DNA of 64,000 nucleotides, from the NCBI RefSeq assembly GCF_009928525.1, contig NZ_JAABOK010000005.1, forward strand, positions 535,553 to 599,552, read 5' to 3'. Below, in pieces: positions 27,601-35,659 of the stretch. The notes beneath the pieces were generated by a model. It made no database searches. It was not told where the DNA came from and worked only from the letters and a program-made list of their open reading frames with translations. Numbering within the stretch: the first letter of the stretch is position 1; each line of letters begins with the position of its first letter. This DNA comes from Chitinophaga solisilvae. GTDB lineage: Bacteria; Bacteroidota; Bacteroidia; Chitinophagales; Chitinophagaceae. The position numbers were made by a program, and so were the translations under genes.

Positions 27601-28664
27601 TAATGCAGACTGATCATAAACCCTGCTTCGCTGGTGATGCTGATGAGCCGGTATTGTTCATCTGCCGGATGAATTTTCCGGAAGACAAACGCCTGCCGGG
27701 TTTTATAATCAAACAGCGTGTATTCGTCAACGTTATTACGTGTGAGTTTCAGTTTTTCATGCCGGTTGTAGTCGCTGTTACCGGAATAAGGTAACGTGTC
27801 AAATACGGCTACACGGCCGTCCTGCAGGATGACAGCGGTAGCGTCGTCTGCATGAAATTCTTCTATCCGCATATCATAGGCCAGATGATTACCATACCCT
27901 AGCAATCCCTGAAACGGGCTGTCACTATTCCAGGACCGTTCCCATTTCAACGGAAGGGGGCCAGGTAGTTCGAAGTCCCATCCATCGTAAATCACGATAC
28001 CCTGTATCAGGTCAACCGGCTCAAACCCTTTCTTACAGAGGAACTGGCTCAGTTTGTTGCTGCCTATTTTCTTTTTGAGCGCCTTGTTGAATTTTGTGAG
28101 TGCTTTTTTGCCCAGTTTGCCCAGGCCTTTCATGGCAGCGCCGAATCCGTAGGACATAATCAGGTTCAGTAACACGCCGGCCCAGTCCGGTGCAAATGGT
28201 CCGCCTACCATGACCGGCTTACCGAAAGACAGCGGAATGGAGTAGGAGGTGGGCAGGAACAGGCTGGGAATGGGAATGAATTTCTTTCCGGGAGAGAGTG
28301 ATAAGGGTAAGCCTATATCATTGCAGGTCATGAGCATGTGCCCGGAGGGGCTCATCATGTTACCTTCCACCTGTACTTTTTTACTGCCGAAGAAATTCAC
28401 GGATTCATGTCCTATCATGGGAGCCATCAGGAACGGGCCTCCCATGGGAATATGGAAGAGGAAGACCAGTTTGCCGCTGGTGTCGCTTTTTCCTCTGGGC
28501 ACATGATTTATTCTGGTGGTAGCGCCGATAAAAGGAATGTAGTCCATCGGATCTATGACCAGTCCGATATAGGGATGCGGCAGGGGAAGTGGAAATCCGA
28601 GCAGGATAACAAAATGGATATCCAGACCGATGACGGGGATAAAATGCTTATTACTGACAAGCAT
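24684..28664 (-). CDS. Rhs/YD-repeat polymorphic toxin
   Basis: This is a 1326-residue Rhs protein. Residues about 1-210 have no signal peptide but contain hydrophobic, Gly/Pro-rich stretches with PAAR-like character (FFGSKKVQVEGNMMSPSGHML). A DUF6531-like segment follows (IQGIVIYDGWDFELPGPLPLKWERSWNS). Many YD repeats (YDDMGNATS, YNANGQL, YDALGRRT) then form the cocoon. The core ends in FRFQGQYEDPETGLYYNRFR, YYSPQEGMYISQDP and EIDPLGLAG, where the C-terminal toxin is normally cut. The last 83 residues are a unique tail ending GHYAHEGPNGHIHIHNKHIACS-like (His-rich). I do not recognise its toxin family. Delivery may be by a type VI-like system (inference). Confidence 0.9.
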   Translation of the reverse strand: MLVSNKHFIPVIGLDIHFVILLGFPLPLPHPYIGLVIDPMDYIPFIGATTRINHVPRGKSDTSGKLVFLFHIPMGGPFLMAPMIGHESVNFFGSKKVQVEGNMMSPSGHMLMTCNDIGLPLSLSPGKKFIPIPSLFLPTSYSIPLSFGKPVMVGGPFAPDWAGVLLNLIMSYGFGAAMKGLGKLGKKALTKFNKALKKKIGSNKLSQFLCKKGFEPVDLIQGIVIYDGWDFELPGPLPLKWERSWNSDSPFQGLLGYGNHLAYDMRIEEFHADDATAVILQDGRVAVFDTLPYSGNSDYNRHEKLKLTRNNVDEYTLFDYKTRQAFVFRKIHPADEQYRLISITSEAGFMISLHYNTAGHLLRIIDSIGRHLLVTSDHAGRIIRITARHRGEERLMVTYGYNEAGDLTSITDALNQTTTIDYQDHLMVKKTDRNGQSFYWEYDNNRRCIHTTGENGLMEGFLEYHPEKGFNRITNARGHTTTYYYSPDFVVSQIKDPLGNSVFFSYTEHLEVYRIIDPEGNVTGYTYDDMGNATSTVLPDGAVLRAIYDEDNRIILSGDASGATRTYSYYRTNGLAHTITEADGQITMLRYNTHNLVSKIETEREENMLLDYDEDFNLSSLTLPDGGTSSWHFDNWGRCLQLRNPLQEEQSFQYDALGRVTGIRLPNGNNIQLQYNAYDNVTTLKDKHHEVRYEYTPLGNISLREEDGASIHFIYNNAAEFTGLVNEHGEMYKFVRNPNGQIISETGFDGITRQYERDAAGKIIKVHRAGGKWTEFEYNSNGLLSRASYADGSWETYHYNANGQLLGAATPDTTVTYIRDIMGRVISEDQNGYTVSGRYNADGRREAVKSNLGAVIQTSWNNAGDLNAISALANGHTDPWVAQIQRNLLGLEIERSLPGNVKSSWNYHPGSSATGTPDAHVVTSGNKVCRNRQYHWDANLRLKQMLNGLSNGMVKFGHDTFSNLAWAQYEDGQYDYKLPDKAGNQYRTPARNDRKYSAGGRLTESDNARFIYDDEGHLIKKIVTQSSFPVTWEYIWSENGLLKQVKRPDQKTVSFKYDALGRRTEKVFNGQVTRYVWNGNTPLHEWSYPEKEKPHTIVDEYGEIKSSHEEPVPPESLITWIFEEKTFKLAAKITANSQYAVITDHLGTPCEAYDNNGNRVWSAELDIFGNVRKFEGEKNFIPFRFQGQYEDPETGLYYNRFRYYSPQEGMYISQDPIRIFGGNRLYGFVADVTKEIDPLGLAGFTPDQQALINLANEASNKGKVVISAADADTLLQMAHEVNQNAPMQVKVLDHRFSSGSNPAPGHYAHEGPNGHIHIHNKHIACS

Positions 28665-28955
28665 CTGATATGGTTTTTATGGCTTTAAGCCAGGTTAAAA
28701 CAATGTTTGGGATTACATTATAAATATAACGAAAACATGGCAGCGGGTGAATTATAAAAGTCAGGAAAATTTCAGCCACCGCAGCAAATGTTATGATGAG
28801 AATATACAAAGAGGGGCAGGAAGTTTGTCAGCAGTTTTGTGAATAATAGCCACTTTTTGCGAAATGTTGTAAAAATATCATTAAAAGGCTTCTTTTTTTG
28901 AATATTTTCAAAAACACTTAATGTGATTAATTTTTCACGAAATATTTGAAGCGTA
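28665..28955. other. Divergent intergenic region between the Rhs gene and the ilv operon
   Basis: About 290 bp without a supported gene. It is AT-rich on the ilv side. An imperfect direct repeat begins here: TTTTTCACGAAATATTTG at 28931-28948 recurs as TTTTTCACGAATACATTTG at 28969-28987, the second copy being the ilv promoter. I see no clear promoter for the Rhs gene. Confidence 0.4.
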
Positions 28956-28987
28956 GTTGTTTTTTATTTTTTTCACGAATACATTTG
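28956..28987 (+). promoter_or_regulatory. Promoter of the ilv operon
   Basis: TACATTTG at 28980-28987 is an exact -7 (TAnnTTTG) box, and GTTG at 28956-28959 provides a -33 element with a 20-nt spacer, the spacing usual in Bacteroidota. Transcription should start near 28992, about 24 nt before the leader peptide. Confidence 0.8.
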
Positions 28988-29010
28988 TACTGATAGAAAA
29001 AAATCAAGCA

Positions 29011-29095
29011 CCTCCATGTGGGTAAATAAAGACAATATAAAACTTAATCACATCGTACCTCAGCTCAACTGGGCTATCACGAAGGTCGTGATTAT
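29011..29095 (+). promoter_or_regulatory. ilv attenuator segment 1 and stall region
   Basis: Segment 1, CCTCCATG at 29011-29018, contains the leader start codon and is complementary to CATGGAGG at 29121-29128 at the leader end. A 7-bp hairpin (ATCACGA 29076-29082 with TCGTGAT 29086-29092) overlaps the first Val codons. These pairings compete with the antiterminator described at 29121-29136. Confidence 0.65.
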
Positions 29096-29132
29096 CGTCG
29101 TTGTCATTATTAGCCACCACCATGGAGGATAG
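29016..29132 (+). CDS. ilvL: ilv operon leader peptide (Val/Ile attenuator)
   Basis: This 38-codon frame starts at ATG 29016 and stops at TAG 29130. It contains nine consecutive branched-chain codons (VVIIVVVII, residues 24-32), 7 Val and 7 Ile in all but only 2 Leu, matching an operon that has ilv genes and no leu genes in the window. The tail is SHHHGG. It begins 28 nt after the -7 box and ends 31 nt before the attenuator terminator. The peptide has no function beyond ribosome stalling when Val- or Ile-tRNA is scarce. The frame is too short for ordinary gene finding. Confidence 0.9.
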   Translation: MWVNKDNIKLNHIVPQLNWAITKVVIIVVVIISHHHGG

Positions 29133-29195
29133 GTACACGTGCATATATCACAAAAATATAACGCCTTCCTCCGCAAAGAGGAAGGCTTTTTTTTT
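29121..29195 (+). terminator. ilv attenuator: antiterminator segment and intrinsic terminator
   Basis: The terminator is GCCTTCCTC (29163-29171) paired with GAGGAAGGC (29178-29186), followed by nine T (29187-29195). The segment GGAGGATAGG (29124-29133), which spans the leader stop codon, can instead pair with CCTTCCTCC (29164-29172), leaving one bulged T, and thereby prevent the terminator. A ribosome at the stop codon would cover 29121-29135 and allow termination. A ribosome stalled at the Val/Ile run would leave it free for antitermination. Confidence 0.85.
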
Positions 29196-29227
29196 GGACT
29201 GTATTTCCTTTTTAACAATTCAATTTT

Positions 29228-30130
29228 ATGTATAGCTATTACAACGACAACACCATTCTTTATCTTGACGGTGAATACCTCAAGGCAACAGCGGCCACTA
29301 CAGATCTGTTTGGCCAGTCATTACACTACGGATATGCCGTATTTGAAGGGATCCGCGCGTACAAAACCGCCAGCGGTGAAGTAAAGATCTTCAAGGCCAA
29401 GGAACACTTCGACCGTCTGCAGCGGTCCTGTGAACTGATACATATCCCTTACGAATTTGACAACGAAGCATTGATAGCAGCCTGTTACAAGGTGCTGGAA
29501 ATGAATAATATGGAAGAGGCGTACATCAGACCGCTGGTGTTCTGTCCGCCGAACATGACGCTGAAGGCGGCCTCCGAATCCCGCATACTGATATGTGCAT
29601 GGGAATGGGGAGCTTACCTGGGCGAAAAGCTGCTGCGCGTAATGACTTCTTCCTTCGAAAGGCCTAATCCTAAAGCATTTAAGATAGAATCCAAATCGGC
29701 CGGCCTGTACGTTAACTCGATACTGGCATCGCAGGAAGCAAAAGGACAAGGATACGACGAAGCATTACTCCTGGATATAAACGGTTATGTTGCAGAAGGC
29801 CCGGGCGCTAACATCTTCTTTGAAAAAGACGGCAAAATCTTTACTCCTCCCACCGGTAACATTCTCCCAGGCATCACCCGCGCCACTGTTATCGAACTTT
29901 GCCACGAACTGAACATCCCGCTCGAAGAAAAACTCTTTACCATCGCTGAACTGAAAGAAGCTGACGCTGCATTCTTCTGCGGTACTGCTGCAGAAGTTAT
30001 TGGGCTTGACTCCCTGGATGGCCAGACTTTCGGCAAACCATGGCAGGAATCTCTCGGAAAAGTATTACAACAGGCTTATAAAGCAAGAGTGCTCGGAAAA
30101 TCCTTTCAACGCGAAGCACAATTAGCTTAG
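29228..30130 (+). CDS. ilvE: Branched-chain amino acid aminotransferase
   Basis: This 300-residue fold-type IV PLP enzyme makes the last step to valine, isoleucine and leucine from the 2-oxoacids. Motifs: LYLDGEYLKATAATTDLFGQSLHYGYAVFEGIRAYKT at the N-terminus (given in parts: DLFGQSLHYGYAVFEGIRAY), the PLP lysine in FKIESKSAGLYVNSILASQEA, and the cofactor-phosphate segment GTAAEVIGL. It is the first gene after the attenuator, so the whole operon is under Val/Ile control. Its TAG stop is the outer end of the following palindrome. Confidence 0.95.
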   Translation: MYSYYNDNTILYLDGEYLKATAATTDLFGQSLHYGYAVFEGIRAYKTASGEVKIFKAKEHFDRLQRSCELIHIPYEFDNEALIAACYKVLEMNNMEEAYIRPLVFCPPNMTLKAASESRILICAWEWGAYLGEKLLRVMTSSFERPNPKAFKIESKSAGLYVNSILASQEAKGQGYDEALLLDINGYVAEGPGANIFFEKDGKIFTPPTGNILPGITRATVIELCHELNIPLEEKLFTIAELKEADAAFFCGTAAEVIGLDSLDGQTFGKPWQESLGKVLQQAYKARVLGKSFQREAQLA

Positions 30131-30186
30131 CTTTTAGCTGTTAGTTTTTTTAGCTGTTAGCCCACCGCGCTAACAGCTAAAAGCTA
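30128..30186. repeat. Palindrome with TTAGCTT/TTAGCTG heptamers between ilvE and ilvD
   Basis: TAGCTTTTAGCTGTTAG (30128-30144) and its exact complement (30170-30186) form a 17-bp stem. A nested stem TAGCTGTTAGC with GCTAACAGCTA competes with it, because the heptamer is also present at 30150. The arm starts exactly at the ilvE TAG stop. A run of seven T at 30145-30151 lies in the loop. It may cause partial termination or stabilise the ilvE message. Confidence 0.75.
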
Positions 30187-30380
30187 AAAGCGACCCTTGA
30201 ACCCTGTAAAACCGAAAATACCTCAATCCCTTACAGTAAAGGGTTTGAGAGCGCAGGAAGCAGATTTGAAGACCGGTTATTTCAAAATTCTTGGTTTGAA
30301 TATCATCACACTACCGGGTAATTTGTGCAGAACTTTTAAAATAGGGTTACTATCAGCAGTTGGTAATCCGGGAAACAAAA
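30187..30380 (+). other. Leader region of ilvD, no gene supported
   Basis: This 194-bp gap inside the operon contains only a weak 67-codon frame that runs into ilvD and lacks any coding signature. TAATTTG at about 30319 resembles a -7 box and could be an internal promoter. I see no second leader peptide. Confidence 0.35.
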
Positions 30381-32066
30381 ATGGCAATGGAATTAAATAA
30401 ATATAGCAGAACGATTACACAGGACCCTACGCAGCCCGCTGCGCAGGCGCAGTTATACGGCATCGGGTTAACAGAAGAGGATCTGAAAAAAGCACAGGTA
30501 GGTATTGCCAGCATGGGATATGATGGTAACACCTGCAATATGCACCTCAACGACCTTGCCCAGCAGGTGAAAAAGAGCGTGTGGGCCAGCGATCTGGTAG
30601 GCCTCACTTTCCACACCATCGGCGTGAGCGACGGTATGAGCAATGGTACACCCGGTATGCGTTATTCCCTGGTAAGCCGCGATCTGATTGCTGATTCCAT
30701 TGAAACGGTTTGTGGCGCGCAATATTACGATGCGCTGATTACCGTGCCCGGATGCGATAAAAACATGCCTGGTTCCCTCATGGCCATGGGCAGGCTCAAC
30801 CGCCCGTCTATCATGGTTTATGGCGGTACTATTGCTCCGGGAAAATATAAGGGACAAGACCTGAATATCATCTCTGCCTTCGAAGCGCTGGGTCAGAAAA
30901 TGGCCGGTACACTCGATGAAGGCGATTTTAAGGGCATCGTACAGAACTCCTGCCCCGGTGCAGGCGCCTGCGGAGGTATGTATACCGCCAATACGATGTC
31001 TTCAGCCATTGAAGCATTAGGTATGAGCCTGCCCTACAGCTCATCCAGCCCCGCCCTGAGCAAGGAAAAACAGGATGAATGTGCCGCTGCCGGCAAATAC
31101 ATCCGCCTGCTCCTGGAAAAAGATATTAAACCGAGAGATATCATGACGAAGGAAGCATTTGAAAATGCCCTCACCGTTATCATGGCTCTCGGCGGCAGTA
31201 CCAATGCAGTACTGCACTTCATCGCAATAGCAAAATCAGTAGGCGTGTCTGTCAGACTGGAAGATTTCCAGCGTATGAGCGACAAAACCCCGCTGATAGG
31301 CGATCTGAAACCAAGTGGTAAATACCTCATGGAAGATCTGCACAACATCGGCGGCGTGCCGCTGGTGATGAAATACCTGCTGAAACAGGGAATGCTGCAT
31401 GGTCACTGCATGACCGTTACCGGCAAAACCATCGCAGAGAATCTGGAAAGCGTTCCGGATCTGGACTTTGAATCACAGGATATTATCGTTCCGGTGGAGA
31501 AACCCATCAAGGCAAACGGACATATCCAGATATTATACGGCAACATCGCAGAACAGGGTTCGGTAGCCAAAATCACCGGTAAGGAAGGCGAACGGTTTAA
31601 AGGACCTGCCCGTGTGTTTGACGGAGAATTTGAACTGATAGCAGGCATCACTTCCGGCAGAGTACAGAAGGGAGATGTGGTGGTAATCCGTCAGGTGGGC
31701 CCCAAGGGTGCGCCGGGTATGCCTGAAATGCTGAAGCCTACCAGCGCCATCATGGGCGTAGGGCTGGGCAAAAGCGTAGCGCTGATTACCGATGGCCGCT
31801 TCTCCGGTGGTACGCACGGTTTCGTGGTAGGACATATCACTCCGGAAGCGCACGAAGGCGGTAACATTGCCCTGATAAAGGATAACGACATTATTGAAAT
31901 AGATGCAGTGAACAATACAATCAATGTAGAAGTTAGCGCGGAAGAACTGGCAGCCCGCAGGGCGCAGTGGATTCAGCCTGCATTGAAGGCATCCAATGGA
32001 ATCTTATTTAAGTACGCAAAACTTGTAAAAAATGCAACAGAAGGATGTGTTACCGATGAAGGCTGA
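30381..32066 (+). CDS. ilvD: Dihydroxy-acid dehydratase
   Basis: This protein of about 561 residues is an iron-sulfur dehydratase that converts 2,3-dihydroxy-isovalerate or -methylvalerate to the 2-oxoacid. Family cysteines are visible in the first part ([15 protein letters not shown]), in [11 protein letters not shown] and in [20 protein letters not shown]. The C-terminal swivelling domain contains [20 protein letters not shown] start at ATG 30381 (MAMELNKYS); the longer frame from TTG 30360 adds seven poorly conserved residues. It overlaps ilvB by 11 bp. Confidence 0.96.
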   Translation: MAMELNKYSRTITQDPTQPAAQAQLYGIGLTEEDLKKAQVGIASMGYDGNTCNMHLNDLAQQVKKSVWASDLVGLTFHTIGVSDGMSNGTPGMRYSLVSRDLIADSIETVCGAQYYDALITVPGCDKNMPGSLMAMGRLNRPSIMVYGGTIAPGKYKGQDLNIISAFEALGQKMAGTLDEGDFKGIVQNSCPGAGACGGMYTANTMSSAIEALGMSLPYSSSSPALSKEKQDECAAAGKYIRLLLEKDIKPRDIMTKEAFENALTVIMALGGSTNAVLHFIAIAKSVGVSVRLEDFQRMSDKTPLIGDLKPSGKYLMEDLHNIGGVPLVMKYLLKQGMLHGHCMTVTGKTIAENLESVPDLDFESQDIIVPVEKPIKANGHIQILYGNIAEQGSVAKITGKEGERFKGPARVFDGEFELIAGITSGRVQKGDVVVIRQVGPKGAPGMPEMLKPTSAIMGVGLGKSVALITDGRFSGGTHGFVVGHITPEAHEGGNIALIKDNDIIEIDAVNNTINVEVSAEELAARRAQWIQPALKASNGILFKYAKLVKNATEGCVTDEG

Positions 32067-33780
32067 GAAAGCAGACAAGCGGTTAGCCACTAAACCTGTT
32101 ATCTCCGGTTCTGAAGCCGTTATCCGCTCGCTCATAGCAGAAGGAGTGGAAACCATATTCGGTTATCCCGGCGGCGCTATTATGCCGATTTATGATGCCC
32201 TGTACGATTTTCAGGATCAGGTCCATCATATACTTGTGCGTCACGAACAGGGCGCCACACATGCCGCGCAGGGATATGCCCGTAGCTCAGGCAAAGTGGG
32301 CGTGGCTTTTGCCACTTCAGGTCCCGGCGCTACCAACCTGGTAACCGGCCTGGCCGATGCTTATATGGACAGTACGCCGATGGTGTGCATCACCGGTCAG
32401 GTGGCTGCTTCCCTGCTGGGAACAGACGCTTTCCAGGAAACAGATGTGATCGGTATTACCATGCCTATCACCAAATGGAACATACAGGTAACACGCGCTG
32501 CCGATGTTCCGGGCGCTATTGCCAAAGCCTTCTACATTGCCCGCAGCGGACGTCCCGGCCCGGTGCTGGTAGATATTACCAAAAATGCACAGTTCGAGGA
32601 GTTCGAGTATGAGCACACTCCGTGCACGCATATACGTAGTTATCAGCCGGTGCCGCAGCTGAGCCACGATGCCGTGAATGCTGCTGCAGAATTAATCAAC
32701 AGTGCCGCCAAACCCTTCCTGCTGGTAGGCCATGGCGTACTGCTGTCAGGTGCTGAAAAAGCGCTGCTGGCGCTTGCAGAGAAAGCGGACATCCCGATGG
32801 CATCCACGCTGCTGGGCCTCTCGGCTGTTCCGGTAGATCACCCGCTGTACACAGGTATGCTGGGCATGCACGGCAACTACGGTCCCAATGTGCTCACCGG
32901 CGAGTGCGACGTGCTCATCGCCGTAGGTATGCGATTCGATGATCGTGTAACCGGCGACGTTAGTACCTATGCCAACAAGGCTAAAGTGATACACATAGAA
33001 ATCGACGCGGCCGAAATTAATAAGATCATTAAAGCGGATGTAGCCATTCACGCAGATGCGAAAACTGCGCTGGAAGCATTGCTGGAACAGGTTGATCCTG
33101 CTAAGCATACAGACTGGATCGCTGAATTCCGTGCAGCAGATAAAAAAGAATACGATAAAGTACAGCACCGCGAACTGTACCCGGAAGCCGGTGAACTGAA
33201 AATGGCAGAGGTAATCCGCCTGATCTCAGAAAAGACCAACGGTACCGCAGTACTGGTAACAGACGTAGGCCAGCACCAGATGGTGGCTTCCCGTTACTAT
33301 CGTTTCAAAAATCCGAATACCAACATCACCTCCGGTGGTATGGGAACAATGGGCTTCTCCCTGCCTGCAGCCATGGGCGCTAAAATGGGGACACCTGAAA
33401 AAGAAGTGGTGGCCATCATCGGCGATGGCTGCTTCCAGATGACCTTACAGGAACTGGGTACTATCTATCAGTCCAAGATCGGAGTGAAAATCGTGATCCT
33501 GAACAATAACTTCCTCGGCATGGTTCGCCAGTGGCAGCAGCTGTTCTTCGACAAACGGTATTCATCTACCGAAATGATCAACCCGGACTTCGTACAGATT
33601 GCCAAAGGATTTTTTATCCCGGGTAAAAAAATTACAGCGAGAGAAGATATTGCTGCAGCCATTGACGAAATGCTCGCACACGACGGCGCATACCTGCTGG
33701 AAGTAGCCGTGGAAAAAGAAGACAACGTATTCCCAATGGTGCCTGCCGGCGCACCTATAGCCAACATCAGACTGGAGTAG
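32056..33780 (+). CDS. ilvB: Acetolactate synthase, large (catalytic) subunit
   Basis: This protein of about 574 residues is a thiamine-diphosphate enzyme that condenses two pyruvates, or pyruvate and 2-oxobutyrate, in the first common step to Val and Ile. [21 protein letters not shown] and [15 protein letters not shown] (with the catalytic Glu) lie in the N-terminal domain, and the ThDP/Mg motif [26 protein letters not shown] in the C-terminal one. I choose ATG 32056 because it follows AGAAGGATG-like sequence and overlaps ilvD by only 11 bp; the frame is open from 32032. Confidence 0.95.
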   Translation: MKAEKADKRLATKPVISGSEAVIRSLIAEGVETIFGYPGGAIMPIYDALYDFQDQVHHILVRHEQGATHAAQGYARSSGKVGVAFATSGPGATNLVTGLADAYMDSTPMVCITGQVAASLLGTDAFQETDVIGITMPITKWNIQVTRAADVPGAIAKAFYIARSGRPGPVLVDITKNAQFEEFEYEHTPCTHIRSYQPVPQLSHDAVNAAAELINSAAKPFLLVGHGVLLSGAEKALLALAEKADIPMASTLLGLSAVPVDHPLYTGMLGMHGNYGPNVLTGECDVLIAVGMRFDDRVTGDVSTYANKAKVIHIEIDAAEINKIIKADVAIHADAKTALEALLEQVDPAKHTDWIAEFRAADKKEYDKVQHRELYPEAGELKMAEVIRLISEKTNGTAVLVTDVGQHQMVASRYYRFKNPNTNITSGGMGTMGFSLPAAMGAKMGTPEKEVVAIIGDGCFQMTLQELGTIYQSKIGVKIVILNNNFLGMVRQWQQLFFDKRYSSTEMINPDFVQIAKGFFIPGKKITAREDIAAAIDEMLAHDGAYLLEVAVEKEDNVFPMVPAGAPIANIRLE

Positions 33781-33826
33781 TATCACCGGATTATCGCAAT
33801 AAAAGGTAAAATTTTTATAAGAATTG

Positions 33827-33857
33827 CTCCTCTTTTTAACACAAAAAAAGGGAGGAG
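33827..33857 (+). promoter_or_regulatory. Hairpin enclosing the purine-rich site before ilvN
   Basis: CTCCTC (33827-33832) plus the T run can pair with the A run plus GAGGAG (33852-33857). This would hide AGGGAGGAG, the only Shine-Dalgarno-like sequence before ilvN, although that sequence sits 17 nt from the ATG. A role in setting the ratio of IlvB to IlvN is a guess. Confidence 0.4.
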
Positions 33858-33874
33858 ACGCCCAAGCTGTTTTT

Positions 33875-34399
33875 ATGCAAAAAGAATATACAGTAACGGT
33901 TTATACGGAAGATCGTATCGGTATCACCAACCGTATCACCATTATATTTACCCGCAGAGGTATCAATATCACCAGTCTGACTACTGCTGAAACTGAGATT
34001 CCGGGCGTGTTCAAGTTCATCATAACGGTGATGTCTACACGTGAAAAGCTGGATAAGGTGGTTGGTCAGATTGAAAGACTGATAGAAATCCACCGGGCTT
34101 TTGTACATGAGGAGGAGGAAGTGGTATACCAGGAACTGGCATTGTATAAAATATCCACCAAATCGCTGGATACCGGCGATATAGAAAGACTGATCCGCGA
34201 TAATCAGGCACGCATCCTGACGATCACAGCAGATTATTTCGTTATTGAAAAAACAGGTCACCAGCAGGAGCTGATAGATTTTATCAAGAAGCTGGAACCA
34301 TATGGCCTGATTGAATATTCGAAGAGTGGCAGGGTGGCAATTATCAAGTGGAGCCGTCGTTTCCACGATCATCTGAAAGAGCTGGCAACTAACGCGTAA
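33875..34399 (+). CDS. ilvN: Acetolactate synthase, small (regulatory) subunit
   Basis: This protein of about 174 residues activates IlvB and gives it feedback inhibition by valine. The N-terminal ACT domain reads YTVTVYTEDRIGITNRITIIFTRRGINITSL, given here as TEDRIGITNRITIIFTRRGI. The C-terminal ALS_ss_C-like domain follows (LALYKISTKSLDTGDIERLI). The start at ATG 33875 matches where the ACT domain begins in the family; upstream codons of the open frame (from 33824) lie in the intergenic hairpin. Confidence 0.93.
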   Translation: MQKEYTVTVYTEDRIGITNRITIIFTRRGINITSLTTAETEIPGVFKFIITVMSTREKLDKVVGQIERLIEIHRAFVHEEEEVVYQELALYKISTKSLDTGDIERLIRDNQARILTITADYFVIEKTGHQQELIDFIKKLEPYGLIEYSKSGRVAIIKWSRRFHDHLKELATNA

Positions 34400-34480
34400 G
34401 ACTATACTAAAATAAAATTTTTCATTCACTATTACATTATCAGCTGATGCACGTCGGCTGGTTATTAAAAAAAACAAAAC

Positions 34481-35524
34481 ATGGCAACCATCAATTTTGG
34501 AGGGGTACTCGAAGAAGTAGTAACCAGGGAAGAATTCCCTATGGAAAAAGCAAGGGAAGTGCTGAAAAATGAAGTGATCGCAGTTATCGGTTATGGTGTT
34601 CAAGGCCCCGGCCAGGCACTGAACCTGAAAGATAACGGATTCAACGTAATCGTTGGTCAGCGTAAAAATTCCGCCACCTGGGATAAAGCCGTTGCTGATG
34701 GCTGGGTTCCCGGCGAAACTTTATTCGATATCGAGGAAGCTGCCACCAAAGGTACTATCATTCAGTTCCTTTTGTCTGATGCAGGACAGATCACCCTCTG
34801 GCCTACGCTGAAACAGCACCTGACTCCTGGTAAAGCACTGTACTTCTCCCATGGTTTCGGTATTACCTACAAAGATCAGACTGGCATCATTCCTCCTGCT
34901 GATGTAGACGTAATCCTGGTAGCACCTAAAGGTTCCGGTACTTCTCTGCGCCGCCTGTTCCTGGCTGGTCAGGGCCTGAACTCCAGCTTCGCTATCTTCC
35001 AGGATGCTACCGGCCGCGCCAAAGAACGCGTAGTAGCACTGGGTATCGGTGTTGGTTCCGGTTACCTGTTTGAAACAGATTTCAAAAAAGAAGTATACTC
35101 CGACCTCACCGGCGAACGCGGTTCCCTGATGGGTTGTATCCAGGGTATCTTCGCTGCACAATACGAAACACTGCGCAGAAATGGTCATACCCCTTCTGAA
35201 GCATTCAACGAAACAGTAGAAGAACTGACACAGTCCCTGATGCCGCTGGTAGCAGAAAACGGTATGGACTGGATGTATGCCAACTGCTCCACTACCGCAC
35301 AACGCGGCGCACTGGACTGGTGGAAGAAGTTCAAAGACGCTACCCAGCCTGTATTCGATGAACTGTATGCCAGCGTTGCTGCCGGCAAAGAAGCTGCCCG
35401 CTCTATCGCTTCCAACAGCACCGCAGACTACCGCGAGAAACTGAACGAAGAACTGAAAGAACTCCGCGAAAGCGAAATGTGGCAGGCAGGTGCAGCTGTG
35501 CGTAAGCTGAGACCAAATGCTTAA
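34481..35524 (+). CDS. ilvC: Ketol-acid reductoisomerase
   Basis: This 347-residue NADPH- and Mg-dependent enzyme rearranges and reduces acetolactate or acetohydroxybutyrate. The N-terminal nucleotide-binding motif is VIAVIGYGVQGPGQALNLKDNG, cited as IGYGVQGPGQALNL, with the cofactor-specificity loop VGQRKNSATWD. The metal-binding acidic residues lie in SDLTGERGSLMGCIQG of the helical C-terminal domain. Length is in the class I range. A palindrome separates it from ilvA. Confidence 0.96.
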   Translation: MATINFGGVLEEVVTREEFPMEKAREVLKNEVIAVIGYGVQGPGQALNLKDNGFNVIVGQRKNSATWDKAVADGWVPGETLFDIEEAATKGTIIQFLLSDAGQITLWPTLKQHLTPGKALYFSHGFGITYKDQTGIIPPADVDVILVAPKGSGTSLRRLFLAGQGLNSSFAIFQDATGRAKERVVALGIGVGSGYLFETDFKKEVYSDLTGERGSLMGCIQGIFAAQYETLRRNGHTPSEAFNETVEELTQSLMPLVAENGMDWMYANCSTTAQRGALDWWKKFKDATQPVFDELYASVAAGKEAARSIASNSTADYREKLNEELKELRESEMWQAGAAVRKLRPNA

Positions 35525-35529
35525 ATAAT

Positions 35530-35645
35530 AATTACGAATTACCAATTGCGAATGACGAATGAAAATGCAGCGGAGATCAATGTTTGATATCCGCAAATTT
35601 CTTCGCTGCATTTCATTCGTCATTCGTAATTGGTCATTCGTAATT
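35530..35645. repeat. Palindromic element, heptamer arms, GCAGCGGAGAT core, between ilvC and ilvA
   Basis: Arms of heptamers (ATTACGA, ATTACCA, ATTGCGA, ATGACGA) meet in AAATGCAGCG, which pairs with CGCTGCATTT near 35605-35614. A few mismatches occur between the arms, and the loop region (GAGATCAATGTTTGATATCC) has its own short symmetry. It follows the ilvC stop by 5 nt and ends 15 nt before ilvA. Confidence 0.8.
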
Positions 35646-35659
35646 CAAAACTGAATTTT

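Noticed and set aside
30197..30400. A 67-codon frame between ilvE and ilvD
   Set aside because: It needs a TTG start, overlaps the start of ilvD and shows no run of regulatory codons or other coding signal.
34442..34461. A terminator between ilvN and ilvC (CAGCTGA paired with TCGGCTG)
   Set aside because: The stem is short, contains a G-T pair and is followed by A residues and not T, so it is unlikely to stop transcription.
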